Shown in pieces: positions 37,275 to 45,803 of a DNA stretch of 64,000 nucleotides. The DNA lies in the NCBI GenBank assembly GCA_965216035.1, contig CBDCFM010000014.1, positions 248,001-312,000 on the forward strand, read 5' to 3'. The notes beneath the pieces were generated by a model, which saw only the letters and a program-made list of their open reading frames with translations, had not been told where the DNA came from and did not search any database. Position 1 is the stretch's first letter. Each line of letters starts with the position of its first letter. The DNA comes from G963664115 sp965216035. GTDB taxonomy: Bacteria; Acidobacteriota; Terriglobia; 20CM-2-55-15. A program made the translations under genes and the position numbers.

Positions 37275-37460
37275 ACTAGTACCGATAGGAAACAATTTTC
37301 TTTTCGCATCGCGTCCTCCCTTGCGTTTCTCAGTCACTGGCGACTTGTCATTGGGCTATCCGCCGCTAGAAATCATTTGTCTCTCGCAGCGGGGAAACAG
37401 CCAGTTCGCTTTCCCCGGGCACCCGTGGTCAATGAAGTATCAGAAACTGTCGACGGAGTC
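37275..37460 (-). pseudogene. Second IS630 3'-end remnant
   Basis: Starts with the 22-bp repeat shared with 36471-36492 and has further matching blocks in the same order, with several deletions. Only a terminal scrap of a second copy. 37460-37818 contains no recognised gene. Confidence 0.5.
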
Positions 37461-37818
37461 CACATCGAAAGGAAGCTGATCTGCGAGCGACAGGATCTCC
37501 CAGGCGCCTACGGATCACCATTTATTGACCTGACCGAGGCCCTTTGCATTCTAGGCGCTAACTCCGATCAACTTCGAGCGTTTAATTGAAGCCCATCCAC
37601 GATCCCGGCCCATCGACTCACATGGAGCTGCCCGCTCATCGCCAGATCCAATCTCCGGTCCGGACATCAGCCCATCCGCTGTCCACGTTCCCGGAAACGT
37701 CTTTCTCCAGTCGCCGCGCGTGGAACCGATCTTCTCACCTGCTTCGACCACCAGCCACATCTTGCTTGGCATTAAACGATGGGGTAGACTCCGCCGTGTA
37801 AACGCGCAACCGCAACGC

Positions 37819-38334
37819 ATGAACTTCGACCCTCTTTTTCGGTGGGTGGAACAGAGCGCCCTGAGCACCTGGCTGGTGGAATCACCAACCATGTTTGCGT
37901 TTCCGGGCGTCCTGGTTCTCCACGCCGTGGGCATGGCCTTCCTGGCGGGAGGCAATATCGCCCTGGATCTACGAATACTCGGGTTTGCCTGGAGTATCCC
38001 TGTGTCTTCGATGGAGAGATTCTTCCCGGTCATGTGGTTTGGTTTCTGCGTAAACGCGATATCAGGGATCTTGTTGTTGATCGCGTATCCGACCAAGGCC
38101 CTGACGAATCCCATCTTTTACCTGAAGCTCGCGCTGATCCTGCTGGCTATGGTGAACATGCGCTGGTTCCAGGTCCGGGTACTGCAGAACCGTGGTCTGG
38201 AACAGGATTCCGTCTCGGGGAAAGCCAGGCTCCTGGCGGGCGTCTCGATCGTTATGTGGTGTGGAGCGGTCACTTCGGGCCGCCTGCTGGCCTACACCGC
38301 GACCCGTTTAACGGTAGACCAGCTGAATTTCTAG
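37819..38334 (+). CDS. Integral membrane protein of the DUF6644-like type, copy 1
   Basis: 171 aa from ATG 37819. Four hydrophobic helices (around residues 25-50, 60-85, 95-110, 140-165). Motifs shared with the next gene: HAVGMAFLAGG versus HFIGLSLLIG, a D(L/LR)RILG/DLRLIGL stretch, FGFCVNAISGILL versus FGYLINVSTGIMF and a terminal CGAVTSGRLLAY versus CWIAVITCGRLITF. The conserved His and Asp-Leu-Arg may bind heme or metal, but this is speculation. Function unknown. Confidence 0.75.
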   Translation: MNFDPLFRWVEQSALSTWLVESPTMFAFPGVLVLHAVGMAFLAGGNIALDLRILGFAWSIPVSSMERFFPVMWFGFCVNAISGILLLIAYPTKALTNPIFYLKLALILLAMVNMRWFQVRVLQNRGLEQDSVSGKARLLAGVSIVMWCGAVTSGRLLAYTATRLTVDQLNF

Positions 38335-38367
38335 GGCCTACTCCCATGAAGACGGTCAGAGACTGAA

Positions 38368-38886
38368 ATGGAAGCATTCATGGAATCGTTCCGGATCTGG
38401 ATCGACAACACCTCTGTGTCCGCTTTCATGAGCGAAAGCTGGTGGGCGTGGCGCGCGGCGGAGAGCGTCCACTTCATCGGTCTGTCCCTCCTGATCGGCA
38501 CGGTCGGGATGTTCGACCTGAGGTTGATCGGTCTGGTAAAAAGTGTCCCGCTGACCGCCTTGCACCGCTTGGTGCCGTTTGGCATCTTCGGATACCTCAT
38601 CAACGTCTCCACCGGGATCATGTTCTTATCCGGCTTCCCCGACCAGTACATGTACAACCCTTCGTTTCAGCTCAAGATGCTGTTCATGGGCCTGGCCGGG
38701 GTCAACGTCCTCGTTTTCTACGTTGTCGTCTACGGCAAGGTCAAAGCGCTGAAATTGGAAGATGAACCCCCTCGGGCGGCCAGAATCATCGGGTTGACAT
38801 CCCTGTTGTGTTGGATCGCGGTCATCACGTGCGGCCGTTTGATCACCTTCTACCGCCCTCCCTGGTACTGGTGCCCGTGGTGCTAG
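38368..38886 (+). CDS. Integral membrane protein of the DUF6644-like type, copy 2
   Basis: 172 aa, ATG 38368, 33 bp after copy 1. Homologous over its length to copy 1 with the same helix arrangement, ending in an unusual PPWYWCPWC tail containing two Cys. The tandem arrangement suggests a duplicated gene whose products form a heterodimeric membrane complex. Such pairs often accompany DUF6152-type exported proteins in other genomes; here those lie elsewhere in the window. Confidence 0.75.
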   Translation: MEAFMESFRIWIDNTSVSAFMSESWWAWRAAESVHFIGLSLLIGTVGMFDLRLIGLVKSVPLTALHRLVPFGIFGYLINVSTGIMFLSGFPDQYMYNPSFQLKMLFMGLAGVNVLVFYVVVYGKVKALKLEDEPPRAARIIGLTSLLCWIAVITCGRLITFYRPPWYWCPWC

Positions 38887-38954
38887 CGACCGGAAACATT
38901 CATACCGGCGGGTTCGGGATGGGTCTTCCGAGGCAAAGTTGAGGAGGAGGAGGC

Positions 38955-39787
38955 GTGTCCAGTTTTGATGGTGTTCTGCGAGAGAGTCGTGTGGGATGCT
39001 GGGCGTGGGTGAACGACCGCGTCGAGTGGGATGAAACAACCCGGTTGCTCTTCGATCAGAAAAAAATCCGGCTGACTACCAAGCTTATTTGGAGTGCATC
39101 CACCCCGAAGACCGTGAAGCGGTGGCCGCAAACATCGAGCGGTTCGTCAAGGACGCTCACTATGAAGATATCGAGCACCGGGTCATCCGTTCCGACGGCG
39201 TCTGCCGATGGCTCTTTGCACGAGGTTCTGCAATTCTAGATGGCGGCGGCAATGTGTGCGGCATCCGGGGGATCGTGATGGATATCACGTCGCTGAAGGA
39301 GCGAGAGGAAAAGCTCACCATTGAGGCCGAAACGGATCCGCTAACGGCCCTACGGAACCGGCGCTGGCTCCGACTTGAAGGCGCCCGGGCAGTCGCGCGC
39401 TGCGCCCAGCACATGGAACCTTTTTCACTGGCTTATCTCGATGTCGACGACATGAAACGCGTCAACGATGGACCGGGCGGGCACCAGGCCGGAGACCGAC
39501 TGCTCTCCGATCTTGCCCGACGTCTTGAAGATCAGCTCCGGCTGGGTGACATACTGGTTCGGGTGGGGGGCGATGAGTTGATGGCGTTCCTGCCAAAAAC
39601 GTCTCAAGAAGAAGCAGAAGCAGTCGCCTACCGACTCGCCTTGGCTGTAGCCGACAAACCGCTTGCAGATACATGGGCCACGGTTTCGGTCGGGGTTTCC
39701 ACTTGGGAGCCTGGCGAGGACTTCGAGACCACGTTGCGCCGGGCGGACAGCGCGATGTATAGAGCGAAAGCAGCGAAGTCGCATTGA
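38955..39787 (+). pseudogene. PAS-GGDEF diguanylate cyclase-like protein, single-A frameshift
   Basis: GTG at 38955 with a purine-rich site. The PAS fold starts SSFDGVLRESRVGCWAWV. In the seven-A run at 39060-39066 the frame breaks; with one more A it continues LFDQKKNPADYQAYLECIHPEDRE into a PAC motif (GIRGIVMDITSLKERE) and a GGDEF domain ending 39787. The catalytic motif reads VGGDELMAF (GGDEL rather than GGDEF/GGEEF), preceded by the inhibitory-site-like RLGD. Lacking a membrane segment, it would be a cytosolic sensor. The frameshift may be a homopolymer error; the altered active site leaves cyclase activity uncertain. Confidence 0.8.
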
Positions 39788-40058
39788 GTCGAGTGAAGGC
39801 GAGGTCGGCGCCATGTGGAAGAACGGTTCAATGCATCTTCAAATCATCTTCAATTCATCTTCGATTCTTCCAGGATTGGACACAAGGCAGCGATTCGGGT
39901 CCACACGACGGGGCACGACATGTCCCAAAATAACGGGACCATTCGCCAAGCCCCAGGTATGGATCCCTGATTCCGGCGCCAATCGGGCGCATGCCTGTGG
40001 ACTTCACCCTACCCCAATCAGTCCCCATTTCTGCGGCACCCTTTTTGGTTTGAGTTCG

Positions 40059-40634
40059 TCAGCTGTGCATTCGCGGCAAATCATTTCCGGTCTCGATGAT
40101 CTTCGCCTCTTCAGCAGCTAAAGTATCCAGACGTTGACGAACCACGTCTTCACGACCATACGTCTTGGCGAGCCGCACGTAAATGGTGTGGTGGCGGGCT
40201 TCGGATTCAAAGAGGCTATCGTAGAAATCAGCCAGCCCCCGATCATTGAGGTTCTCACGCAACAGGCCAAAGCGTTCACACGAACGTGCTTCGATCAAGG
40301 CTGCAACGAGCAACCGATCGATTGCCCGCTCGGGTTCTGACTTCCGAACGAGATCGTGCAGTTTCCGACCATAGAGAGTCGGCTTGTTGCGCTGGAATAG
40401 AATGCCCCGGCGCTTGATAAGCTCCAGCACCATGTGAAAATGCTCAAGCTCTTCGTTGACGATCACCGTCATATCGCGACACAGTTCTTCGTTGTCGACG
40501 TAGGCAAAGATCAGATTCATCGCGGTGCCGGCCGCTTTTTTCTCGCAATGAGCGTGGTCAATCAGCACTTCGTCCAGATGTGTTTCGACCTGTTCGAGCC
40601 AGCGCGTGGGCGAAATTGAATTGAGATTGAGCAT
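40059..40634 (-). CDS. miaE: tRNA-(ms2io6A)-hydroxylase, MiaE-like
   Basis: 191 aa from ATG at 40634, the usual start block LNLNSISPTRWLEQV; the length matches the shorter MiaE forms. Ferritin-like four-helix bundle with diiron ligands: E in HCEKKAAG, E and H in NEELEHFHMV, E in IEARSCERF, and E/H in ESEARHHTIY. It hydroxylates 2-methylthio-N6-isopentenyl adenosine at position 37 of tRNA, using oxygen. It depends on upstream miaA/miaB products not in this window. No clear ribosome binding site, so the start is by homology. Confidence 0.9.
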   Translation of the reverse strand: MLNLNSISPTRWLEQVETHLDEVLIDHAHCEKKAAGTAMNLIFAYVDNEELCRDMTVIVNEELEHFHMVLELIKRRGILFQRNKPTLYGRKLHDLVRKSEPERAIDRLLVAALIEARSCERFGLLRENLNDRGLADFYDSLFESEARHHTIYVRLAKTYGREDVVRQRLDTLAAEEAKIIETGNDLPRMHS

Positions 40635-40950
40635 TGCTGACACGGTGTCGGCTCGACGGCTTTGCCTGAGCCTCTCGAAGACGCCCCTTCGGTTGATGGG
40701 CCAGACCCCGTTCAGAGCAAGAATCTCGAGAAATGATCCCTGCCCTGATCTGTCGAGGGCAAGGTCAACTACCGCCAACGATTTGACAGGACATCAGCCC
40801 CCGGTCACGGGACCGACCCCCGAGCTTCAGGGCCTCAGACAAGCTCACGACGCACCGGGTCTGCCCGGAGACCCAAGCCCCCGGGCGGGGCCGTCGGTCA
40901 CGATTCCACAAGGCAACCACAAAGCTCAAACAGGCTCAAACGTCGCCACA
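40635..40950. other. Intergenic region
   Basis: 316 bp between miaE and the NMT1-like gene, both on the minus strand. No supported gene, terminator or repeat. Confidence 0.4.
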
Positions 40951-42024
40951 CTAATTATACAGACTGTCAATGAAGCCGCTCTCGTCCAGCTCACGAATGA
41001 AGCTGTCGTCGTATAAGTCTTCCGCCGCATACCGCCGCATCTCGTTCGAATCATAGAGTGCCAGCGTGTTCTGGATTCCCTCACGACACGGGCAGGGCTT
41101 GCGCGGCAAATAGTCCGCTCTCTCGTATCTCGTTTCGGCAAGTTCCCTGTCCGTGATACCGTTCCAGCGCGCCATCACATTGAGAACCAACTCCGGCCGC
41201 TGATGGAATAGAGCCAGGGCCTCAACCGTGGCTTTGAGGAAACGACGGGCGGCCTCCCGATTGGTTTCATCGTCCAACCACTCCGGGTGCACCAAGATAC
41301 TGTTGCCGGCCAGCTGATCGTTCCAGACCCGTGTGTCTACCAGAACTGGGAAGCCGCCTTCCCGTTCTGCCGCCTCAATTAACCCATCACCGCCCACGAC
41401 AGCGTCGACCAAGCCATCCCGCAATGAATCGAATCCTCCCGGACGCATCACCGAGATGTCCAGGTCCCGGTCCCATCCCATTCGCTCTATCATCCGGAGG
41501 GCAGAGAATCCAGCGGTGCTGCGATCGGCGTTTATGCCCAGACGCTTGCCTTTGAGTTCCTCCAGGCGACTGATGCCAGGTCGGCCGACAACATAGTAGC
41601 GAACCGAACAGTCGGTGGCCGCCAAGGCGATCCGTTTCGGGAATCCCGCTGTACGTGTCATTTCGACGATCACGGGTGTATGACCGTCAATGAAAATGTC
41701 GTTTTGCCGGAATTCACGGAGCCCCAATCTTCTCCAGACCCTCGACCAGAAGTCGAGCTGCGCATTTCTGCCGCCTTCGAACTCGGGCGGGGACATTCTC
41801 AGCTCGACATCCAGGCCGTGCTTTTCATACAGGCCTTGGTCCTCGGCTATCACAAAGGGCAACTTGGTCATGCTCCGAGACGGCACATTCAGGACGAGGG
41901 GAAGCAGGTCCGGATCCGCAGGAGAACAGGCCGCTGCTGCTGATCCTAGTACGAACACTAAACTGAGCTTGAAAATCCCCAGCGCGTTGAATTGACCGGG
42001 TCGGGTTCTTGTCTCGGGCACCAC
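40951..42024 (-). CDS. NMT1/THI5-like substrate-binding lipoprotein
   Basis: 357 aa. Signal peptide with lipobox SAAAAC, then a periplasmic-binding-protein type II fold: KLPFVIAEDQGLYEKHGLDVEL, the SRLEELKGKRLGI block, a polar loop ADRSTAGF and a helix VEALALFHQRP. Such proteins capture pyrimidine precursors, nitrate/taurine-like compounds or aromatic acids for ABC importers. No permease or ATPase gene is adjacent, so the ligand and transporter are unknown. Unusual C-terminal CPCREG motif. Confidence 0.82.
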   Translation of the reverse strand: MVPETRTRPGQFNALGIFKLSLVFVLGSAAAACSPADPDLLPLVLNVPSRSMTKLPFVIAEDQGLYEKHGLDVELRMSPPEFEGGRNAQLDFWSRVWRRLGLREFRQNDIFIDGHTPVIVEMTRTAGFPKRIALAATDCSVRYYVVGRPGISRLEELKGKRLGINADRSTAGFSALRMIERMGWDRDLDISVMRPGGFDSLRDGLVDAVVGGDGLIEAAEREGGFPVLVDTRVWNDQLAGNSILVHPEWLDDETNREAARRFLKATVEALALFHQRPELVLNVMARWNGITDRELAETRYERADYLPRKPCPCREGIQNTLALYDSNEMRRYAAEDLYDDSFIRELDESGFIDSLYN

Positions 42025-42423
42025 AGCCTCCTATCTTGGTGGCCCCACATCCGCAATGCTCCGGATGAAGATGGGAGGGCTCTCGTAATCAGGTCCGGAG
42101 CAGCCCGTGGTTCATCTACAACTAGGGTCGTGGATGGTGAAGCCACTGAAACTTAATAACACCGTCGGGTCGAAGCACGCCGATCCCCCCACGGGATCCC
42201 AAGACTTCCACGCGCGGCGGCATTGCCGAATCGCCTACGGCAACCGCGCGCCCAGTCGCTGGGACGGAGGGCAATTTTTCGCGATTGGCGGCAACTGAAG
42301 TTGTCCGTCGTGCCTGAGCTCGGGTTCGTGTCATGTTTCATCAGCCCCGTTGTCCGATCAGCATGGGGCACAGGGCTGTCGAGGGCGGTCGAATCCTGAT
42401 TGGGTTGGGGGGTTGAAGAAGCG
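42025..42423. other. Intergenic region
   Basis: 399 bp with no recognised coding, RNA or repeat signal. The region near 42190-42300 is GC-rich. Confidence 0.4.
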
Positions 42424-42615
42424 TTACTTGCGACGGCGGCGACGAGCCAAATACCACCCTATGCCGCCCATCGCAGTTCCCACACCACTGACCGTCAGTA
42501 GGGTGAGTGTGCCCGGTTCCGGAACAGGCACAGGGTCATCAAAGGCAAACGCGGCAATAGCGAAAAGCAACACGCCACCCACAACGCCCATCATCGGTTT
42601 CAGGGAACCAATCAT
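42424..42615 (-). CDS. 63-residue PEP-CTERM microprotein
   Basis: ATG 42615 with AGG-rich upstream sequence. The entire protein is an N-terminal hydrophobic signal (MMGVVGGVLLFAIAAFAF), eight linker residues, and a PEP-CTERM sorting tail: VPEPGT, a 17-residue hydrophobic segment and an RRRRR cluster. Processing by an exosortase after the PEP motif would leave only a decapeptide-scale mature product. The organism therefore probably has an EpsH/XrtA-type exosortase outside this window. Could alternatively be a truncated larger PEP-CTERM gene. Confidence 0.75.
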   Translation of the reverse strand: MIGSLKPMMGVVGGVLLFAIAAFAFDDPVPVPEPGTLTLLTVSGVGTAMGGIGWYLARRRRRK

Positions 42616-42690
42616 CCTAAGCCCTCGTAGTTATATGTTTGAAGCATCCATGTGACTGTCGGCATTGCCGACGTGACTGCGGACGTGCGT

Positions 42691-42764
42691 GACTATTATG
42701 ACCGTATGTATCTTTGTCAACGAAAAACGTACACCCTTGTTTGTTATTCGGCGGAAGCTCCGAG
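42691..42764 (+). repeat. Dispersed repeat copy 1, probable IS terminus
   Basis: Similar to the reverse complement of 54961-55056, sharing GACCGTATG, GTCAACGAAAAA and ATTCGGCGGAAGC blocks with about 80-85% identity in the 46-bp core (42716-42761). Copy 2 has an additional ~20-bp internal segment. The pattern, including repeated TTTGTCAA motifs, resembles the left end of an IS21-type element without its genes. Confidence 0.55.
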
Positions 42765-42832
42765 AAGCGCTGAGAATCACCAATCCTCAACTTCGGCCCG
42801 AGTTCGCGCGAGCCTCTGCGAACGCCTACAGG

Positions 42833-43486
42833 TCACCACGGATGTTCCCGCCCGTCCCAAGTCCAAAAACGGCCATGTTCGGCAGGTGTTAAGCGGTCAA
42901 CGACGCCTATGATCCCGGCCACGCTATCGCCGACTCCAAGTGGAGCATTGGGACCGCCCATGTCTGTACGGACCCATCCCGAATGCATGACGATTGCGAT
43001 TAGACCTTTGCGGGCCCATTCCGGCGCCCGCCGACGGAAAGCGTCGTTCAATGCCGCTTTGGAGTCCCCGTATGTACCCAGGTCATGGAAGCTGCCGCGG
43101 CGTGCCCCAAGCTGGCTTGTCATCAGGACCACTTTTTTCTGCGTGCTGCGCCCAACGGCAGGCAACAGTGCTTCTGCCACTCTCAATGGTGCATCGGCAT
43201 TGATCTGCTTGACCTCATCGGGGGGCAGGATATCGTCCCCTACGCCCGCATTGTGGATCAGGACGTCGATGCCTTCATCTTGAACGGCCCTCGATAGATC
43301 TGCAATCTGGTGTGCATCACGGACTTCGAGTTGATGCAGCATGACATCTCCGGGCAGCTGTCCCAGTGCGCCTGGATTTCCCGGGTCTCGGGTCGTTGCG
43401 TGCACGCGCCATCCCGCATAAGCATATTGACGGGCGAGTTCGAGCCCTATTCCCCGGCTAGCGCCCACGATCAATGCGGTCGGCAT
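42833..43486 (-). CDS. Short-chain dehydrogenase/reductase
   Basis: 217 aa. Rossmann cofactor motif GASRGIG at residues 8-14 with an Arg-containing acidic loop suggesting NADP(H). NAG in LIHNAGVG, catalytic Ser in VLMTSQLGARRGS, and Tyr/Lys in TYGDSK. Slightly short, resembling the C-factor/CsgA-type SDR branch. The substrate is unknown. It is divergent from the exported hypothetical gene at 43611. Confidence 0.9.
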   Translation of the reverse strand: MPTALIVGASRGIGLELARQYAYAGWRVHATTRDPGNPGALGQLPGDVMLHQLEVRDAHQIADLSRAVQDEGIDVLIHNAGVGDDILPPDEVKQINADAPLRVAEALLPAVGRSTQKKVVLMTSQLGARRGSFHDLGTYGDSKAALNDAFRRRAPEWARKGLIAIVMHSGWVRTDMGGPNAPLGVGDSVAGIIGVVDRLTPAEHGRFWTWDGREHPW

Positions 43487-43610
43487 GAGGTGTACTCCCT
43501 ATGACTACAATGAGAAACCGATACTTCTTCCCCCTGGTACGGAAACTTCTGTGCGCGAATACGTTTTTCTGGCACTATTGCGCGAGGTGGGTATCTTGGG
43601 AGGAGGAGTG

Positions 43611-44228
43611 ATGCGGCTTAGCGGACTCATTCCAGCAGCGATCGTCCTGTTTATTTCACAGCCGGCCTTCGGGCAAAGCTGGATAACCCACGTCAGTTTA
43701 GAGGATCGCTTCAGTGTCAATCTCCCCGGCGAGCCTCAGGTGCGGGACATCACCTACCCCTCGGAGTATGGGGCCATCTTCCCAGGGCGGGTCTATACGT
43801 ACGAAGAAGGCCCCAACCGTTACTCAGTCACTGTGGTCGATTACACAGATGCGGAGAGAATACACGAGGAACGAACCAATAAGACTGAAGCCGACAGCCT
43901 GCCAATTTACTGGCAGATTGATGTGCAGGCATCCATCGCCTATGCGGCGTGGCAATTCCGTCAAAGGGACGCCAATGTTACGTATGATGCATGGCACTAC
44001 ATAGACCTCGTCGAAGGACATCAGTTACAACTGACTAACTCCGATCAATCCCGTACTTTCGCCGCAATCTATCTGCACGAAAACCGTCTCTATATCCTGG
44101 AGGCCGTGGTACCGCCGGGTGCGCCACCTCCGGGGCTGTTTCAGCAATCCCTGAGTTTCATCGACGAGGAGGGGAACAGGGTTCGCTACGACTCGATCTA
44201 CACCAATCGGCCTTCACCTGGCGGCTGA
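43611..44228 (+). CDS. Exported hypothetical protein
   Basis: 205 aa from ATG 43611 with GGAGGAG upstream; the longer in-frame extension lacks a signal. Signal peptide (LIPAAIVLFISQPAFGQ). Mature protein starts WITHVSLEDRFSVNLPGEP, a pattern common in exported proteins of unknown function in Acidobacteria and proteobacteria, and contains VYTYEEGPNRYSVTVVDY. Mixed alpha/beta, periplasmic. It precedes a DUF6152-type gene by 115 bp; a short CGCAGCAAT tandem repeat lies between (44273-44296). Confidence 0.75.
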   Translation: MRLSGLIPAAIVLFISQPAFGQSWITHVSLEDRFSVNLPGEPQVRDITYPSEYGAIFPGRVYTYEEGPNRYSVTVVDYTDAERIHEERTNKTEADSLPIYWQIDVQASIAYAAWQFRQRDANVTYDAWHYIDLVEGHQLQLTNSDQSRTFAAIYLHENRLYILEAVVPPGAPPPGLFQQSLSFIDEEGNRVRYDSIYTNRPSPGG

Positions 44229-44343
44229 TGAATCCCCCTGAGTGGGTCGAGGAAGACGTTGATCCCGACATCCGCAGCAATCGCAGCAATCGCAGCATAG
44301 TTCCTCGTGCTATGCGCCCCTGATGATGTGAGGAGGGAAGCAG

Positions 44344-44715
44344 ATGCAGTTCAAACACCTGGGTCCTGCCGCCATGTGTGCGCTCGTCTTGTCGTTGCCG
44401 GTTCTCGCGCACCATTCCCACGGCAACTACCAGATGACGGAGTACACGCTCTTGAACGGTAGGGTGACGGAAATTCACTGGATCAACCCGCACAGTTGGA
44501 TCTACCTTGAAATCGTCGACGACAACGGCGGGCCCACAGTGTGGGCTCTAGAAGGAGCGAGTGCCACCCAGCTCAGGAGGATCGGTTGGACGGAAGACAG
44601 CGTCAAAGTGGGCGACCGTATCGCCGCGCGGTGCCATCAGCTCAGGGACGGCTCCAATGGCTGTCTTCTGGGGTTTGTGACACCGGAAGGCGGCGTCGAG
44701 AAGATGTTCGACTGA
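44344..44715 (+). CDS. DUF6152-type exported protein
   Basis: 123 aa, GAGGAGGGAAG upstream. Signal peptide ending VLAHHS, followed by the family signature (A/S)HHxxxxY, LNGRVTEIHWINPHSWIYLEI, and WALEGASATQLRRIGW. These proteins are small periplasmic beta-barrels (OB-like) of unknown function that often occur with membrane and secreted 'DxxGxW' proteins. A second member begins at 63727. Convergent with the MBL hydrolase downstream. Confidence 0.85.
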   Translation: MQFKHLGPAAMCALVLSLPVLAHHSHGNYQMTEYTLLNGRVTEIHWINPHSWIYLEIVDDNGGPTVWALEGASATQLRRIGWTEDSVKVGDRIAARCHQLRDGSNGCLLGFVTPEGGVEKMFD

Positions 44716-44739
44716 TGGCCCGCTCAGCGTAAACGCAGC

Positions 44740-45621
44740 CTATTTTTCTTCCTGCTCACGTCTCTGATCTTCAAGTCTGAATTCGAACGCCTGCTCCTGC
44801 CGGGACATCTCGTCCTGGCACCCTTGCGGATCGATGAACGGATTGGGGCCGGCGCCCAGCTTGGCGTACTTTTCCTCCATTCGATGCATCGGCGTATGCG
44901 GTCCGAGAGGCACGTCGCATTCCAGTGACCGGTGGAACTCGAAAGTGGTCCTGAACTGGCTCTGGAGCTCCGGGTCACCCACCAGCTGCTGGCGTGGAGT
45001 TACCGAGCCGCCCAGTATGACGACATCATAATCAATGCCGTCTTCCTCGGCTGTTAAAACCCAAGTCGTGGTGCCGGGACTGTGTCCGGGAGTCCGAACG
45101 GCCGTCAGTGTCGTGGAGCCGAGTGTCACTTCATCCTCGTGATGGAGGACCCGGTCGATGGATGGAGGCGCAGTCCCCTCTGGAGTGACCCGTTCGAAAA
45201 GCGGCACGTCCTCGGCCATGACCATGATTTCGGCTCCAGTCCACTCTTTGAGCAGTGCGCTGCCTGCCATATGATCTCGGTGTGCATGGCTGCCCAGGAT
45301 GATTCGAATGTCCTCAACCTGGAATCCCAAGGCCTCCATCGATTGGCGAACCGTCGGCAGGGTCTCTTCAAATGTGCTGTTGATCAGGATGTGCCCTTCC
45401 GCGGTAGTGATCAGATACGCGCCCAGATTCCGGGTGCCCACGTAGTGCACGTTGCCGATTACGTTGTGTGGCGGCCATGTCTCCAGCTGCAGCTCCCTGG
45501 ATGGATTAATCGCATAAGAGACAATCTCCTCGGGCGTCCAAACTTTTCCTGTTTGCGCCAAGAGCTCCATCGCATCCAATCCACTGACCAGAAACCACAA
45601 GATCAACATGCCAAATCGCAT
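44740..45621 (-). CDS. Subclass B3-like metallo-beta-lactamase-fold hydrolase, exported
   Basis: 293 aa. Signal peptide (LILWFLVSGLDAMELLAQ). MBL metal motif HAHRDH near residue 112, with further ligands H in TPGHSPGTT and a C-terminal His in PLGPHTPMH. The spacing and the NVHYVGTRNLGAYLI start match subclass B3 enzymes. It may be a beta-lactamase, but many environmental relatives act on other substrates. Periplasmic. Resistance activity cannot be inferred from sequence. Confidence 0.85.
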   Translation of the reverse strand: MRFGMLILWFLVSGLDAMELLAQTGKVWTPEEIVSYAINPSRELQLETWPPHNVIGNVHYVGTRNLGAYLITTAEGHILINSTFEETLPTVRQSMEALGFQVEDIRIILGSHAHRDHMAGSALLKEWTGAEIMVMAEDVPLFERVTPEGTAPPSIDRVLHHEDEVTLGSTTLTAVRTPGHSPGTTTWVLTAEEDGIDYDVVILGGSVTPRQQLVGDPELQSQFRTTFEFHRSLECDVPLGPHTPMHRMEEKYAKLGAGPNPFIDPQGCQDEMSRQEQAFEFRLEDQRREQEEK

Positions 45622-45803
45622 TTCAGTCCCCTTCCAAAAAAGTATCGTGCGTGGCGTTCACCCTATTTACTGACAGATCGGAGCCATGTTAGTTAGGGTC
45701 ATACAGAGAGGCAAGCAGTTTCGCTTCGGGCTCGAATCGAACGAGACAGACGGCACTCTTGAAAAACTCGTCAGGCAGCATCTAAATGGAGTGACTACAG
45801 CCA

